A DNA stretch of 64,000 nt from CAYRJD01 sp965247395 (GTDB taxonomy: Bacteria; Actinomycetota; Acidimicrobiia; Acidimicrobiales; Poriferisodalaceae), in assembly GCA_965247395.1 (NCBI GenBank), contig OZ252012.1:1550001-1614000 (forward strand). Direction: 5' to 3'. Under the pieces are notes generated by a model, which ran no database searches, had not been told where the DNA came from, and saw only the letters and a program-made list of their open reading frames with translations. The position numbers and the translations under genes are program-made. The stretch's first letter is position 1; every line of letters starts with the position of its first letter. Below are positions 52,738 to 60,359 of this stretch, one piece after another.

Positions 52738-54087
52738 CTAACTGTTGCTAACGGTGCTGCGAAAGACGCCCGCATGAGTTGTGGTCTCCAGCTCGTCACC
52801 GGTCTCCGGCAGCGTGCGCACGACGGTGCCAGCGCCGGTGTTACGCGTGCCAGTGTTACGAGTACCAGTGTTGCGAGTAATAGAGAAGCCTCGCTCGAGC
52901 ACATGTCGCGGGTCGTGCGAATTAACAAGTGCATTGTGGCTGTCTAAAGCTGCGCGTGCTGTTTTGATCTGTTGCTTAGCGGCACGGCTCAGTCTTTGTG
53001 CCGTGCCGGATAATGATCTTGAGGCTGCATTGCAGCGACTGTGAGTCCTGTCCCTCAGTTGAGACACGGCCTGGCCTAACTGGCTATTGGCACGCTCCAG
53101 AGGTTTGGAGGCCATGATGCCTAACGAGCGCGAGTAGCTACTTAGGGAAACCCTCGCACTGTGGGTTGCAGCGGTGCTGCGCCGCGCGAGCGTCTGAGCT
53201 GACGTGTCCAGGGCAACTTCGAAATTATCCACCATCTCAACGAGCCCAGCTGCGCAGGCGGTGGGTGTCTTGAAAGAGGTATGAGCCACTTTGTCGACTA
53301 CGGACTCGTCGATCTCGTGTCCGATGCCGACTACTACTGGTAACGAACAGCCCGCTACCGCCCTTGCCACCAGCTCGGTGTCGAATGTCAATAGGTCGTT
53401 GCGGTCGCCGCCGCCTCGCACCATTGCGATCACGTCCAGGCCGCCCTCCGCTTGTGCGTATCTCTCCAAGGTTGCCAAAGCCGAAACCAAGCTCTGCGGT
53501 GCCTGCTCACCTTGCACCCTCGTATCGCACAGCGTGACCTCAAAGGCGTAGCCGCTGCTCGTGATCTCGTCTGTGAAATCTGCGCAGGCCGCGCTGGTCG
53601 CTGAGGTAATCAATCCGATCCGCAGTGGCACGGGTGACAGTGCAAGCGAGCCGTTCTTTTCTAGGAGGCCCTCGGCTTGCAGTGATTTCAGCAGTGCTGT
53701 CCGATCTTTTTCAAGTTGGCCAAGCGTGAAATTCGGGTCGATAGCGCTCATGTAGAGCTGCGTTTTCGACTGCGCCGGGTAGTAGCCAACCCTGCCACCG
53801 ACACGGACTTCGATGCCATCTTGAAGGCTGAGATTTGCATCGGTTAGGTCGTCTGTGATGCTGTTGCGCGAACCGGCAAATAGCGCAACGGGGATCTTGG
53901 CGGTGTTGCGATCCGCCGAAGCGCCCTGCTCCACGAGCGTGAAATATGTGTGACCGCTGGAAGCGTGAAAGTGGTAACCGGTTATTTCGCCTCGTACCCA
54001 GACGACGCTTGGGAAGTGGCTGCTCAAGGCCTCTTCAATGGCCGCGCTCAGATCCTTGACACTCCAGGTGTTGTCTTGTAAAGCCAT
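52738..54087 (-). CDS. xseA: exodeoxyribonuclease VII large subunit
   Basis: 449 residues. N-terminal OB fold (VWVRGEITGYHFHASSGHTYFTLVE), then GLITSATSAACADFTDEI, MVRGGGDRNDLLTFDTELVARAV, VVGIGHEIDESVVDKVAHTSFKTPTACA, all diagnostic for XseA, followed by a long helical region and RHVLERGFSITRN. Between that and the terminus is a repeated GTRNT pentapeptide (RNTGTRNTGTRNTGAGT), encoded by a 15-bp tandem repeat at about 52826-52870. Confidence 0.95.
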   Translation of the reverse strand: MALQDNTWSVKDLSAAIEEALSSHFPSVVWVRGEITGYHFHASSGHTYFTLVEQGASADRNTAKIPVALFAGSRNSITDDLTDANLSLQDGIEVRVGGRVGYYPAQSKTQLYMSAIDPNFTLGQLEKDRTALLKSLQAEGLLEKNGSLALSPVPLRIGLITSATSAACADFTDEITSSGYAFEVTLCDTRVQGEQAPQSLVSALATLERYAQAEGGLDVIAMVRGGGDRNDLLTFDTELVARAVAGCSLPVVVGIGHEIDESVVDKVAHTSFKTPTACAAGLVEMVDNFEVALDTSAQTLARRSTAATHSARVSLSSYSRSLGIMASKPLERANSQLGQAVSQLRDRTHSRCNAASRSLSGTAQRLSRAAKQQIKTARAALDSHNALVNSHDPRHVLERGFSITRNTGTRNTGTRNTGAGTVVRTLPETGDELETTTHAGVFRSTVSNS

Positions 54088-54149
54088 TAGGGCAAGCTAC
54101 GGCACAGGTGCGACATTTTCTGCCGCGGTGCCTGGCTACCCTCGCCGAC

Positions 54150-54236
54150 GGAAGGTTGCCAGAGCGGACGAATGGGACGGTCTCGAAAACCGTTGTGGCT
54201 TTCGGGTCACCGTGGGTTCGAATCCCACACCTTCCG
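54150..54236 (+). tRNA. tRNA-Ser (CGA anticodon)
   Basis: 87-nt class II tRNA. Acceptor GGAAGGT/ACCTTCC, discriminator G. Anticodon loop CTCGAAA flanked by ACGGT/ACCGT; CGA at 54184-54186. Long variable arm (TGTGGCTTTCGGGTCAC). CCA not encoded. It lies divergent from xseA. Confidence 0.97.
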
Positions 54237-54299
54237 CACGATTTGTTTGCCGGTTCAGCCGGTGGCTCGCGTGCAGGAAAGAAGTCGTCTGGTTGCTAG

Positions 54300-54803
54300 T
54301 TACCTGCGGTCCGCAAAGAACATTCGCAGCAGTTCGCCGCATTCGTCCTGCTTGATTCCGCTCGTTACCTCGCATTGGTGATTTAGCCGTGGGTCGACCA
54401 GTACGTTGTAAAGCGTCCCGGCCGCGCCTGCCTTCGGGTCGAAAGCGCCGAACACCACCCGCTTCACTCTTGAAAACACCGCTGCTCCAGCGCACATCAG
54501 ACAAGGCTCAAGCGTGGTTACCAAGGTTGTGTCGTCAAGGTGCCAAGTGTCGAGAATGTTGGCAGCATCGCGCAAGGCCAAGACTTCCGCGTGAGCGGTG
54601 GGGTCGCCGGTTTGACGCCGCTCGTTGTGGCGTGCGGACAGCACGCGATCGCCCAACAGCACCACCGAGCCCACCGGCACATTGTCGATTTCCGTAGCCA
54701 AGCGAGCCTGCGCCAACGCAAGATCCATAGCTTCTTCGTCGCTGATGGAGCCAGTGCTGCTGCTGACGCTGCCCAGGTCTTCGCTGGGATCCAGTTTTTT
54801 CAC
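54300..54803 (-). CDS. tadA: tRNA adenosine(34) deaminase
   Basis: 167 residues from GTG at 54803. It converts A34 of tRNA-Arg(ACG) to inosine. Zinc/catalytic motif HAE (71-73) in TAHAEVLALRDA and PCLMCAGA (Cys101, Cys104); ends with GIKQDECGELLRMFF. The longer frame reaching 55022 is not coding upstream, because it reads through a tRNA-Ser gene and repeats. The GTG lies one nucleotide past the tRNA discriminator base. An ATG at 54728 (MDLALAQARLA) would give a 142-residue version but loses a conserved DEEAM start. Confidence 0.9.
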   Translation of the reverse strand: MKKLDPSEDLGSVSSSTGSISDEEAMDLALAQARLATEIDNVPVGSVVLLGDRVLSARHNERRQTGDPTAHAEVLALRDAANILDTWHLDDTTLVTTLEPCLMCAGAAVFSRVKRVVFGAFDPKAGAAGTLYNVLVDPRLNHQCEVTSGIKQDECGELLRMFFADRR

Positions 54804-54804
54804 G

Positions 54805-54893
54805 CGGAGAGTGTGGGATTCGAACCCACGGAGGTCTTTGACAACCTCACACGCTTTCCAAGCGAGCCCATTCGTCCACTCTGGCAACTCTCC
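54805..54893 (-). tRNA. tRNA-Ser (GGA anticodon)
   Basis: 89-nt class II tRNA on the minus strand. Acceptor GGAGAGT/ACTCTCC, discriminator G at 54805. Anticodon loop TTGGAAA, GGA at 54859-54857; the anticodon stem CTCGC/GCGTG has one T-T mismatch. Long variable arm and a GGGTTCGAATCCC T arm. It directly precedes tadA and follows SRP RNA on the same strand. Confidence 0.95.
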
Positions 54894-54900
54894 CTGCTTT

Positions 54901-54973
54901 CCACCATTACGCCTTCCACCACTGCGTCTACCACCGTTACGCCTACCACCATTACGCCTACCACTATTGCCCA
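54901..54973 (-). repeat. 15-bp tandem repeat between SRP RNA and tRNA-Ser
   Basis: Units of 15 bp (ccaccattacgccta and variants) at 54901, 54916, 54931 and 54946, with a partial fifth. They lie in the transcribed spacer between the SRP RNA gene and tRNA-Ser. The repeat produces long but spurious reading frames on both strands. Confidence 0.88.
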
Positions 54974-55043
54974 CCTTTTCGTCCACCACTCTGTCCACCT
55001 TCTTGTCCACCAACCGCCGCAAGCACGGTCCATCGCCCCACGA

Positions 55044-55145
55044 GGCGGCCAGGCGATCTGCGGCACACGACGAGTTCTACTGAGAGCTGCTGCCTTCCGG
55101 CCCTGACTCGATTCACAGGTCGCCGTTGCACAGGACCCGACCGCC
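55044..55145 (-). ncRNA. ffs: signal recognition particle RNA, small bacterial type
   Basis: The minus strand contains GAGTCAGGGCCGGAAGGCAG, then CAGC: the conserved SRP domain IV with GGAA tetraloop and asymmetric loops. It is preceded by TCCTGTGCAACGGCGACCTG, as in mycobacterial 4.5S RNA. The ends chosen pair GGCGGTC with GGCCGCC, giving 102 nt. It binds Ffh to target membrane proteins. Position between tadA/tRNA-Ser and dnaX is common in actinobacteria. Confidence 0.92.
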
Positions 55146-55279
55146 ACGAAGAGCGACCACAATCGCAGCGTAACGACTGCGGCCTAAGGGTTACGCACAG
55201 CTCGCCACCGAGCGCACCTGTCAAATGTCGGCTGTCACGCCTACCCCAATGTCCGGCTGATTACTAAGCTCACGAGCGA

Positions 55280-57418
55280 ATGGCCTATCAATCGCTCTAC
55301 CGCCGCTTTAGGCCGCAACGATTCGACGAGATCATCGGTCAGGAGCACTTGGTGCGGGCGTTGCGCAACGCCATCGTCGAAGATCGCGTAGGGCACGCCT
55401 ATTTGCTCAGCGGTCCGCGTGGCACGGGAAAAACATCTACCGCTCGGATTCTGGCAAAGGCGCTTAATTGTGATCAGTTGAGCGAAGACGGCGAACCTTG
55501 TGGGGAATGTGACCGCTGTGTCTCAATCACTGGCGGTTCCTCGCTGGAGCTCATCGAGATGGACGCAGCCTCGCACAGCTCGGTCAGCGACATTCGGGAG
55601 TTGACCGCTACCGCCGCATTGGGAGGTGCGGGGCGTCGCAAGGTGTATCTGCTCGACGAGGTTCACATGTTGAGCACCGCGGCTGCCAACGCCCTGCTCA
55701 AAACCTTGGAAGAACCCCCTGCACACGTGGTTTTCATCCTGGCTACTACTGAGCCGCAAAAGGTGCTTCCCACTATTCGCAGTCGAACACAGCACATTGA
55801 GCTGTCGCTGGTAGGCGCCAGCGAGCTGGCCGAGCATCTGCGACATGTGGCCAAGCTGGCAGATATCGAGCTAACCGACGACACCGTTGACTACCTAGTT
55901 GAGCGCGGGGCAGGATCTGTGCGAGATGCACTATCGGCGTTAGATCAGATAGTTACTGCCGGTGGGATACCCAGCGACCGCACAGACGCAGCACAGCTGG
56001 TGGGCGCACTGGCTATTGGAGATCTGGGTGCCTCGCTAGGTGCAATTGCGAATGCCGTAGCTGCGGGCGCCGACCCGCGCGACCTGACCGAGCAAACGGC
56101 GCGCCGGCTGCGAGACATGTTCTTGATCGCGAACCAGGTTGAGCTAGTTCAAACATCTGACGAGCAGGTGGCCGCTAGTAGCGAGCTGGCCGATCAGATG
56201 GGTGTTAGATCCATCGTGCGAGCACTGGAGCTTCTTGGCGTGGCGCTTGCGCAAATGCCGCAATCAACCGATCGCAGACTGACCTTGGAAGCGGCAATAG
56301 TGCAGCTGTTGGCCGATGTTGGCAAGGAAGCTCTGGCCCAGCAAGCACCGACCCAACAAGCACCGGCATCTTCAGATTCACCTGACAGTTCAGTAAGCAG
56401 TGCGGATGCTGGCGCAACCAGCACAAGTGACGATGCGTCTACCAACACTGCTGCTGGGACGTCAGGCACCGATACCGATGCATCAGGCAGTTCTTCGAGC
56501 GTTGGCCCCGTTCGAGCTGCGGGTTCACGACCGAAGACCTCAAACCCAACACGATCCGACACCGAAATAAAAGCGGCCAAGCAAGGTTTGGCGAGTGCGC
56601 GCGAGGCTCTGAATAAGTCGTCTGATGCGTCCGCTGCTGGTTCAGCAACAGCGCCCGTAGCCGAGCCTGCGCCAGAGCAGGCAACCGGGGCCGCAGCAGC
56701 GAGGGTGTCTGCCACTCAGCAGAACGCACAAGACGATGCGCCGGCCGAAACGTCGACTAGTGGCACCGACGACGACGGCGCTGCTGCACAGCCAAACACC
56801 AGTACTGCGTCTGCGTCCGCTGACGAGGCTGGCGCTTTGACCGCCACGCAAATCAACGAACGCTGGACCGAAGTGACCGAGGCCATACAGCCGCCCGGCA
56901 CGCGTGGGTTTTTCGCAGAAGCAACCGTCAGCAAGATTGAAGGCGACACCTTGTCGTTGCAGTTGGCAACCGGCGTGCCGGTTGATCAGGCTCAAGAGCG
57001 CTTGGAAAGCGTGCCCCAAGCTCTGGCCGGTGTTTTCGGCCGCCAGCTGACCGTTCAACTAAACGGCCTAAGTGAAGATCAAATGGGCGCCCAGCACCAG
57101 CCCGCCCAGCCACAGGCGGCGCCGCAACCAGCAGCACAAGAACAAGCAACACAGCCTGTTACTCCGCTAGCCGAAGCCGACTCTGATAGCGAGATCACCC
57201 TTAATAACGAGGTTGATAACGAGGTCACCGCCAGCGCAACAATCAAAGCTGCCCCTGCTTCCACGTCCGGTAGCAGCGCCGCTTCAACAAGCTCCAGCAC
57301 GGCTGCCGTCGCGCCGCAGTCGCTTGGTCAAAGCCTGGCAAAGGGCACTAGCGCTGTTGAGCAACAAGCCATCCGCATGGTTCTTGACACTTTTCCAGGG
57401 TCACGCGTCGTCCAGTAA
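55280..57418 (+). CDS. dnaX: DNA polymerase III subunit gamma/tau
   Basis: 712 residues. AAA+ clamp-loader ATPase: MAYQSLYRRFRPQRFDEIIG, Walker A GPRGTGKTS, four zinc cysteines (CDQLSEDGEPCGECDRC), Walker B VYLLDEVHML, sensor ATTEPQKVLPTIRSRTQ, arginine region GSVRDALSALDQI. A long Ala/Ser/Thr/Asp-rich linker (about 355-520) leads to a C-terminal domain around INERWTEVTEAIQPPGTRGFF. The tail ends in a conserved-looking QQAIRMVLDTFPGSRVV. No frameshift site was found. Part of the replisome; recR follows. Confidence 0.95.
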   Translation: MAYQSLYRRFRPQRFDEIIGQEHLVRALRNAIVEDRVGHAYLLSGPRGTGKTSTARILAKALNCDQLSEDGEPCGECDRCVSITGGSSLELIEMDAASHSSVSDIRELTATAALGGAGRRKVYLLDEVHMLSTAAANALLKTLEEPPAHVVFILATTEPQKVLPTIRSRTQHIELSLVGASELAEHLRHVAKLADIELTDDTVDYLVERGAGSVRDALSALDQIVTAGGIPSDRTDAAQLVGALAIGDLGASLGAIANAVAAGADPRDLTEQTARRLRDMFLIANQVELVQTSDEQVAASSELADQMGVRSIVRALELLGVALAQMPQSTDRRLTLEAAIVQLLADVGKEALAQQAPTQQAPASSDSPDSSVSSADAGATSTSDDASTNTAAGTSGTDTDASGSSSSVGPVRAAGSRPKTSNPTRSDTEIKAAKQGLASAREALNKSSDASAAGSATAPVAEPAPEQATGAAAARVSATQQNAQDDAPAETSTSGTDDDGAAAQPNTSTASASADEAGALTATQINERWTEVTEAIQPPGTRGFFAEATVSKIEGDTLSLQLATGVPVDQAQERLESVPQALAGVFGRQLTVQLNGLSEDQMGAQHQPAQPQAAPQPAAQEQATQPVTPLAEADSDSEITLNNEVDNEVTASATIKAAPASTSGSSAASTSSSTAAVAPQSLGQSLAKGTSAVEQQAIRMVLDTFPGSRVVQ

Positions 57419-57420
57419 CT

Positions 57421-57485
57421 CCAGCTATAACTCCAGCTGTTATCCCACCAGTTACTCCAGCTATAACTCCAACTATTACTCCACC
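57421..57485 (+). repeat. 12-bp tandem repeat between dnaX and recR
   Basis: Five 12-bp units (ccagctataact and variants) at 57421, 57433, 57445, 57457 and 57469, plus a partial. It fills almost the entire dnaX-recR spacer, beginning directly after the dnaX stop. Confidence 0.88.
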
Positions 57486-57501
57486 ATAAAGTCAAGACGG
57501 C

Positions 57502-58092
57502 ATGTACGACGGACCGATTCAGGACCTAATCGACGAGTTAGGCCGTCTACCTGGGATTGGACCAACGAGTGCTCAGCGCATTGCCTTTCACTTGCTAAAT
57601 GCCCCGCGCTCAGAAGCCGACCGCCTGACCGATGCCGTCACAAACGCAAAGGAGCGGATCGGACGTTGCCGGATCTGTTGGAATATTTCCGAATCAGATC
57701 CATGTCGCCTGTGCAGCGATACCAGCCGGCAAACGGGCGTGCTTTGCGTGGTTGAAGAACCTAAAGATGTCGTGGCGCTTAACAAGGCCGGGTTCTCCGG
57801 CCGCTATCACGTGTTGGGTGGTGCTTTGAGCCCGACTGCCGGGATTGGCGCTGAGCAGCTGCGATTTAGAGAACTGCTAGCCCGTATAGACCAAGAGCAG
57901 ATCGAAGAGTTGATCGTGTGCACTAACCCGAACATTGAGGGAGACATAACCGCCTTGTTCTTAGCGCGCCAAATGGAGCCGCTTGGGCTGAAGGTGACTC
58001 GCCTTGCAAGCGGCCTGCCGGTCGGCAGCGATTTAGAACACGCAGACGAGCAAACACTAGAAAGCGCCCTAAAGCATCGCCAAGTGCTGTAG
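57502..58092 (+). CDS. recR: recombination mediator protein RecR
   Basis: 196 residues. HhH (LGRLPGIGPTSAQRIAFHLL), four-cysteine zinc finger (CRICWNISESDPCRLC), Toprim (LCVVEEPKDVVALNKAGFSGRYHVLGG) and a Walker-like end GLKVTRLASGLPVGSDLEHADEQTL. It works with RecO and RecF to load RecA on gapped DNA. Downstream of dnaX as in most bacteria. Confidence 0.96.
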   Translation: MYDGPIQDLIDELGRLPGIGPTSAQRIAFHLLNAPRSEADRLTDAVTNAKERIGRCRICWNISESDPCRLCSDTSRQTGVLCVVEEPKDVVALNKAGFSGRYHVLGGALSPTAGIGAEQLRFRELLARIDQEQIEELIVCTNPNIEGDITALFLARQMEPLGLKVTRLASGLPVGSDLEHADEQTLESALKHRQVL

Positions 58093-58122
58093 CCCGGCCT
58101 AGGCCTTTCGTTAGCCCTCGGC

Positions 58123-58149
58123 TAGGAAGCCGCTGACGGCGGATTCCTA
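58123..58149 (+). terminator. possible hairpin after recR
   Basis: TAGGAAGCCGC pairs with GCGGATTCCTA (one mismatch) around a 5-base loop, 30 bases past the recR stop. No T-run follows, so it is an imperfect candidate for an intrinsic terminator or processing site. Confidence 0.35.
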
Positions 58150-58248
58150 AACAGAGAATTCCTAACGACAGCGCTCCTCATCGGTAGTGAAATGATTCCG
58201 CGCTCGACAGAGCCGCCTTAGAGAACCTGCCTTAGCAAAGGGGGAGCC

Positions 58249-58674
58249 GTGTCCACCAACATCAAACCAAAGCCCAAGAGCGGTCCGAAGAGACCGATCA
58301 CCATCCATTTGCCCGAGGCCGACACCCCTATTCACGTCCACACTCGCGCTGATGCCTGGCGGCTAACACAATCGGTCAATGCACCGGCAGCAGAAGTAAT
58401 AGCCGTGCTGGCAGGTGATGAGTATGAGTTGAGAGCATTCGCAACCGGTTGCTCTGAGCTAGTGCAAGCCATGATCGAAGATGCCTACCCGTTTGTGTGC
58501 TTGATCGACCTCTTGGAGTCCAAGGCAGTGTGGGTATTTGCACCTGACGCTGCTTGCGATGCCATCCGTCGCTCGATACGAGAGTCGTTAGCTGAACGCA
58601 GCGGCGTGATATCGCTAGATGTGAGTGACATCTCCAGCCCGTTAGCTTGCGTTAGCGATGGAGCACATTCTTGA
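58249..58674 (+). CDS. unknown 141-residue protein coupled to ccr
   Basis: From GTG with GGGGGAG just upstream. A basic N-terminus (KPKPKSGPKRPITIHLPE) is followed by a small alpha/beta domain (HVHTRADAWRLTQSVNAPAAEVIAVLAG, VCLIDLLESKAVWVFAPDAACDAI). Not recognised. The 3' end overlaps the ccr start by 17 bases, implying co-translation with crotonyl-CoA carboxylase/reductase and a possible role beside it. Confidence 0.65.
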   Translation: MSTNIKPKPKSGPKRPITIHLPEADTPIHVHTRADAWRLTQSVNAPAAEVIAVLAGDEYELRAFATGCSELVQAMIEDAYPFVCLIDLLESKAVWVFAPDAACDAIRRSIRESLAERSGVISLDVSDISSPLACVSDGAHS

Positions 58675-60037
58675 GGCAATAAACGCTGGCGCCGACGGTA
58701 CGGAGATCGCGGCGCTACCGATCCCGGATCACTACCGGGCGGCTTATGTGCTGCGCAATGAGCAAACGATGTTCGAAGGCATCCCGTCCACCGACAAGGA
58801 TCCGCGCAAGGCAATCCACATCGCAGAGGTTCCCACTCCGGAGATTGCGCCAGATGAGGTTTACCTGGCGGTGATGGCCAGCGCCATCAACTTCAACACG
58901 GTCTGGTCGTCGATTTTTGAGCCGCTGCCGACATTCGGATTTCTTGACCGGCTCGGACGAGAGAGCCGCTGGGGAGCACGCCACGCGCTCGACCATCACG
59001 TGCTGGGTTCGGATGCTTCTGGTGTAGTTCTGCAATGCGGCACAGCGGTGCGCAACTGGCGGCCGGGTGATCGTGTTGTCGTGCACTGCAACTATGTAGA
59101 CGACCAAGACCCAGCCGCACATGAAGACTCGATGATGGCTTCAAACCAGCGAATCTGGGGATTCGAAAGCAACTTCGGTGGACTAGCTGAACTGTCAATA
59201 GTGAAGGCCAACCAGTTGATGCCCAAACCTTCACACCTCAGCTGGGAGGAATCTTCGGTCAACGCATTGTGCGCCTCCACTTCGTATCGCATGTTGGTTG
59301 GTGACAACGCTGCTCGCATGAAACAAGGTGACGCGGTGCTTATTTGGGGAGCCACGGGCGGGTTAGGTGGCTATGCCTGCCAGTTGGTGTTGAACGGCGG
59401 CGGGACACCCATCGGCATCGTCAGTTCCCAAGACAAGGTCGAGTTGTTACACGAGATGGGCGTCGAGCATGTGATCAACCGCGAGTCCGAGAACTACCAG
59501 TTTTGGAAAGACCCGACAAGTCAAGACGAAAGCGAATGGCGACGCTTCGGCAAAAAGGTTCGGTCTCAAATCGGTGAAGACCCGGACATCGTGTTTGAAC
59601 ACCCAGGCCGCTCCACGATGGGTGCCTCAGTGTTTGTAACCAAACGCGGCGGCAAGATTGTTACCTGCGCAGCAACCTCGGGCTACATGATCGAGTACGA
59701 CAATCGCCACCTGTGGATGAAGCTCAAGCAAATCGTGTCAAGCCACTTCGCGAACTACGCCGAGGCGTGGGGGATGAATCAACTAATCGAGCAGGGACGC
59801 ATTCACCCAATCCTGTCGAAGGTTTACGATCTGGATGACACGGGCGAGGCGTCGCTGTCGGTGCACAAAAACCAGCACGAAGGAAAACTAGGCGTGCTGT
59901 GCCTGGCGGATGGTGAAGGACAAGGTATTACCGACCCGGAAAAGCGTGAACGAATTGGGCCTGACCAAATAACGCGCTTCGCGCGGCACGCGGCAGCACT
60001 AGATCAGGCGGCAGCGAATACCAAGCAAGGCAAATAG
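58658..60037 (+). CDS. ccr: crotonyl-CoA carboxylase/reductase
   Basis: 459 residues of the MDR superfamily. Diagnostic segments: MFEGIPSTDKDPRKAIH, VMASAINFNTVWSSIFEPLPTFGFL, HHVLGSDASGVVLQCG, WGFESNFGGLAELSIVKANQLMPKP, WGATGGLGGYACQLVLNGGG and CAATSGYMIEYDNRHLWMKLKQI. This is the Ccr signature set for the NADPH-dependent reductive carboxylation of crotonyl-CoA to ethylmalonyl-CoA, the key step of the ethylmalonyl-CoA pathway or of extender-unit supply. An epimerase gene (broken copy, then an intact one) follows. The last 44 codons are duplicated 2.1 kb downstream. Confidence 0.94.
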   Translation: MEHILEAINAGADGTEIAALPIPDHYRAAYVLRNEQTMFEGIPSTDKDPRKAIHIAEVPTPEIAPDEVYLAVMASAINFNTVWSSIFEPLPTFGFLDRLGRESRWGARHALDHHVLGSDASGVVLQCGTAVRNWRPGDRVVVHCNYVDDQDPAAHEDSMMASNQRIWGFESNFGGLAELSIVKANQLMPKPSHLSWEESSVNALCASTSYRMLVGDNAARMKQGDAVLIWGATGGLGGYACQLVLNGGGTPIGIVSSQDKVELLHEMGVEHVINRESENYQFWKDPTSQDESEWRRFGKKVRSQIGEDPDIVFEHPGRSTMGASVFVTKRGGKIVTCAATSGYMIEYDNRHLWMKLKQIVSSHFANYAEAWGMNQLIEQGRIHPILSKVYDLDDTGEASLSVHKNQHEGKLGVLCLADGEGQGITDPEKRERIGPDQITRFARHAAALDQAAANTKQGK

Positions 60038-60047
60038 GGTCTAACTG

Positions 60048-60313
60048 ATGTTGTTGTTGACCACGTGGCGATCGCAGTTCATGACCTTGACGAAGCTGTG
60101 GCTTACTACGAAAAGGCGTTCAGCGCAGAGGTCGCTCATCGTGAAACCGTTGAAAGCGACGGAATAGAAGAAGCGCTGCTGACAGTGGCCGAAAGCTTCA
60201 TTCAGCTCATTACCCCAACGCGTGACGATTCACCGATTGCCAAGTACCTTGACAAAAATGGTGAGGGACTTCATCACGTCGGCTACCGAGTGGATGACTG
60301 CGCAGTCGCGTAA
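60048..60313 (+). pseudogene. broken methylmalonyl-CoA epimerase, copy 1
   Basis: Relative to the intact copy at 62170-62571 it lacks 7 bases (accgaga) after the third codon, between two TTGACC repeats, shifting the frame. It also lacks the last third of the gene, joining at gactgcgca to the following leader. A GTG at 60065 could still give MAIAVHDLDE...VDDCAVA, but this lacks the N-terminal metal-binding His and the C-terminal strands. Confidence 0.88.
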
Positions 60314-60359
60314 ACCCAAACCACTCAAACCAATTAACAAAACCAACCCATTGACATAA

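Noticed and set aside
54804..55022. N-terminal extension of tadA reaching 55022
   Set aside because: The extra residues are a translation of tRNA-Ser(GGA) and of the 15-bp repeats (GRRNGG), so they are not coding; the GTG at 54803 is the sensible start.
54540..55106. Two plus-strand frames of 152 and 188 codons over tadA, tRNA-Ser, repeats and SRP RNA
   Set aside because: They run antisense to well-identified RNA genes and tadA; their length comes from the 15-bp repeat.
60065..60313. First epimerase copy as a functional short protein
   Set aside because: It lacks the N-terminal metal-binding His and the last strands with the Glu ligand, both present in the intact copy.
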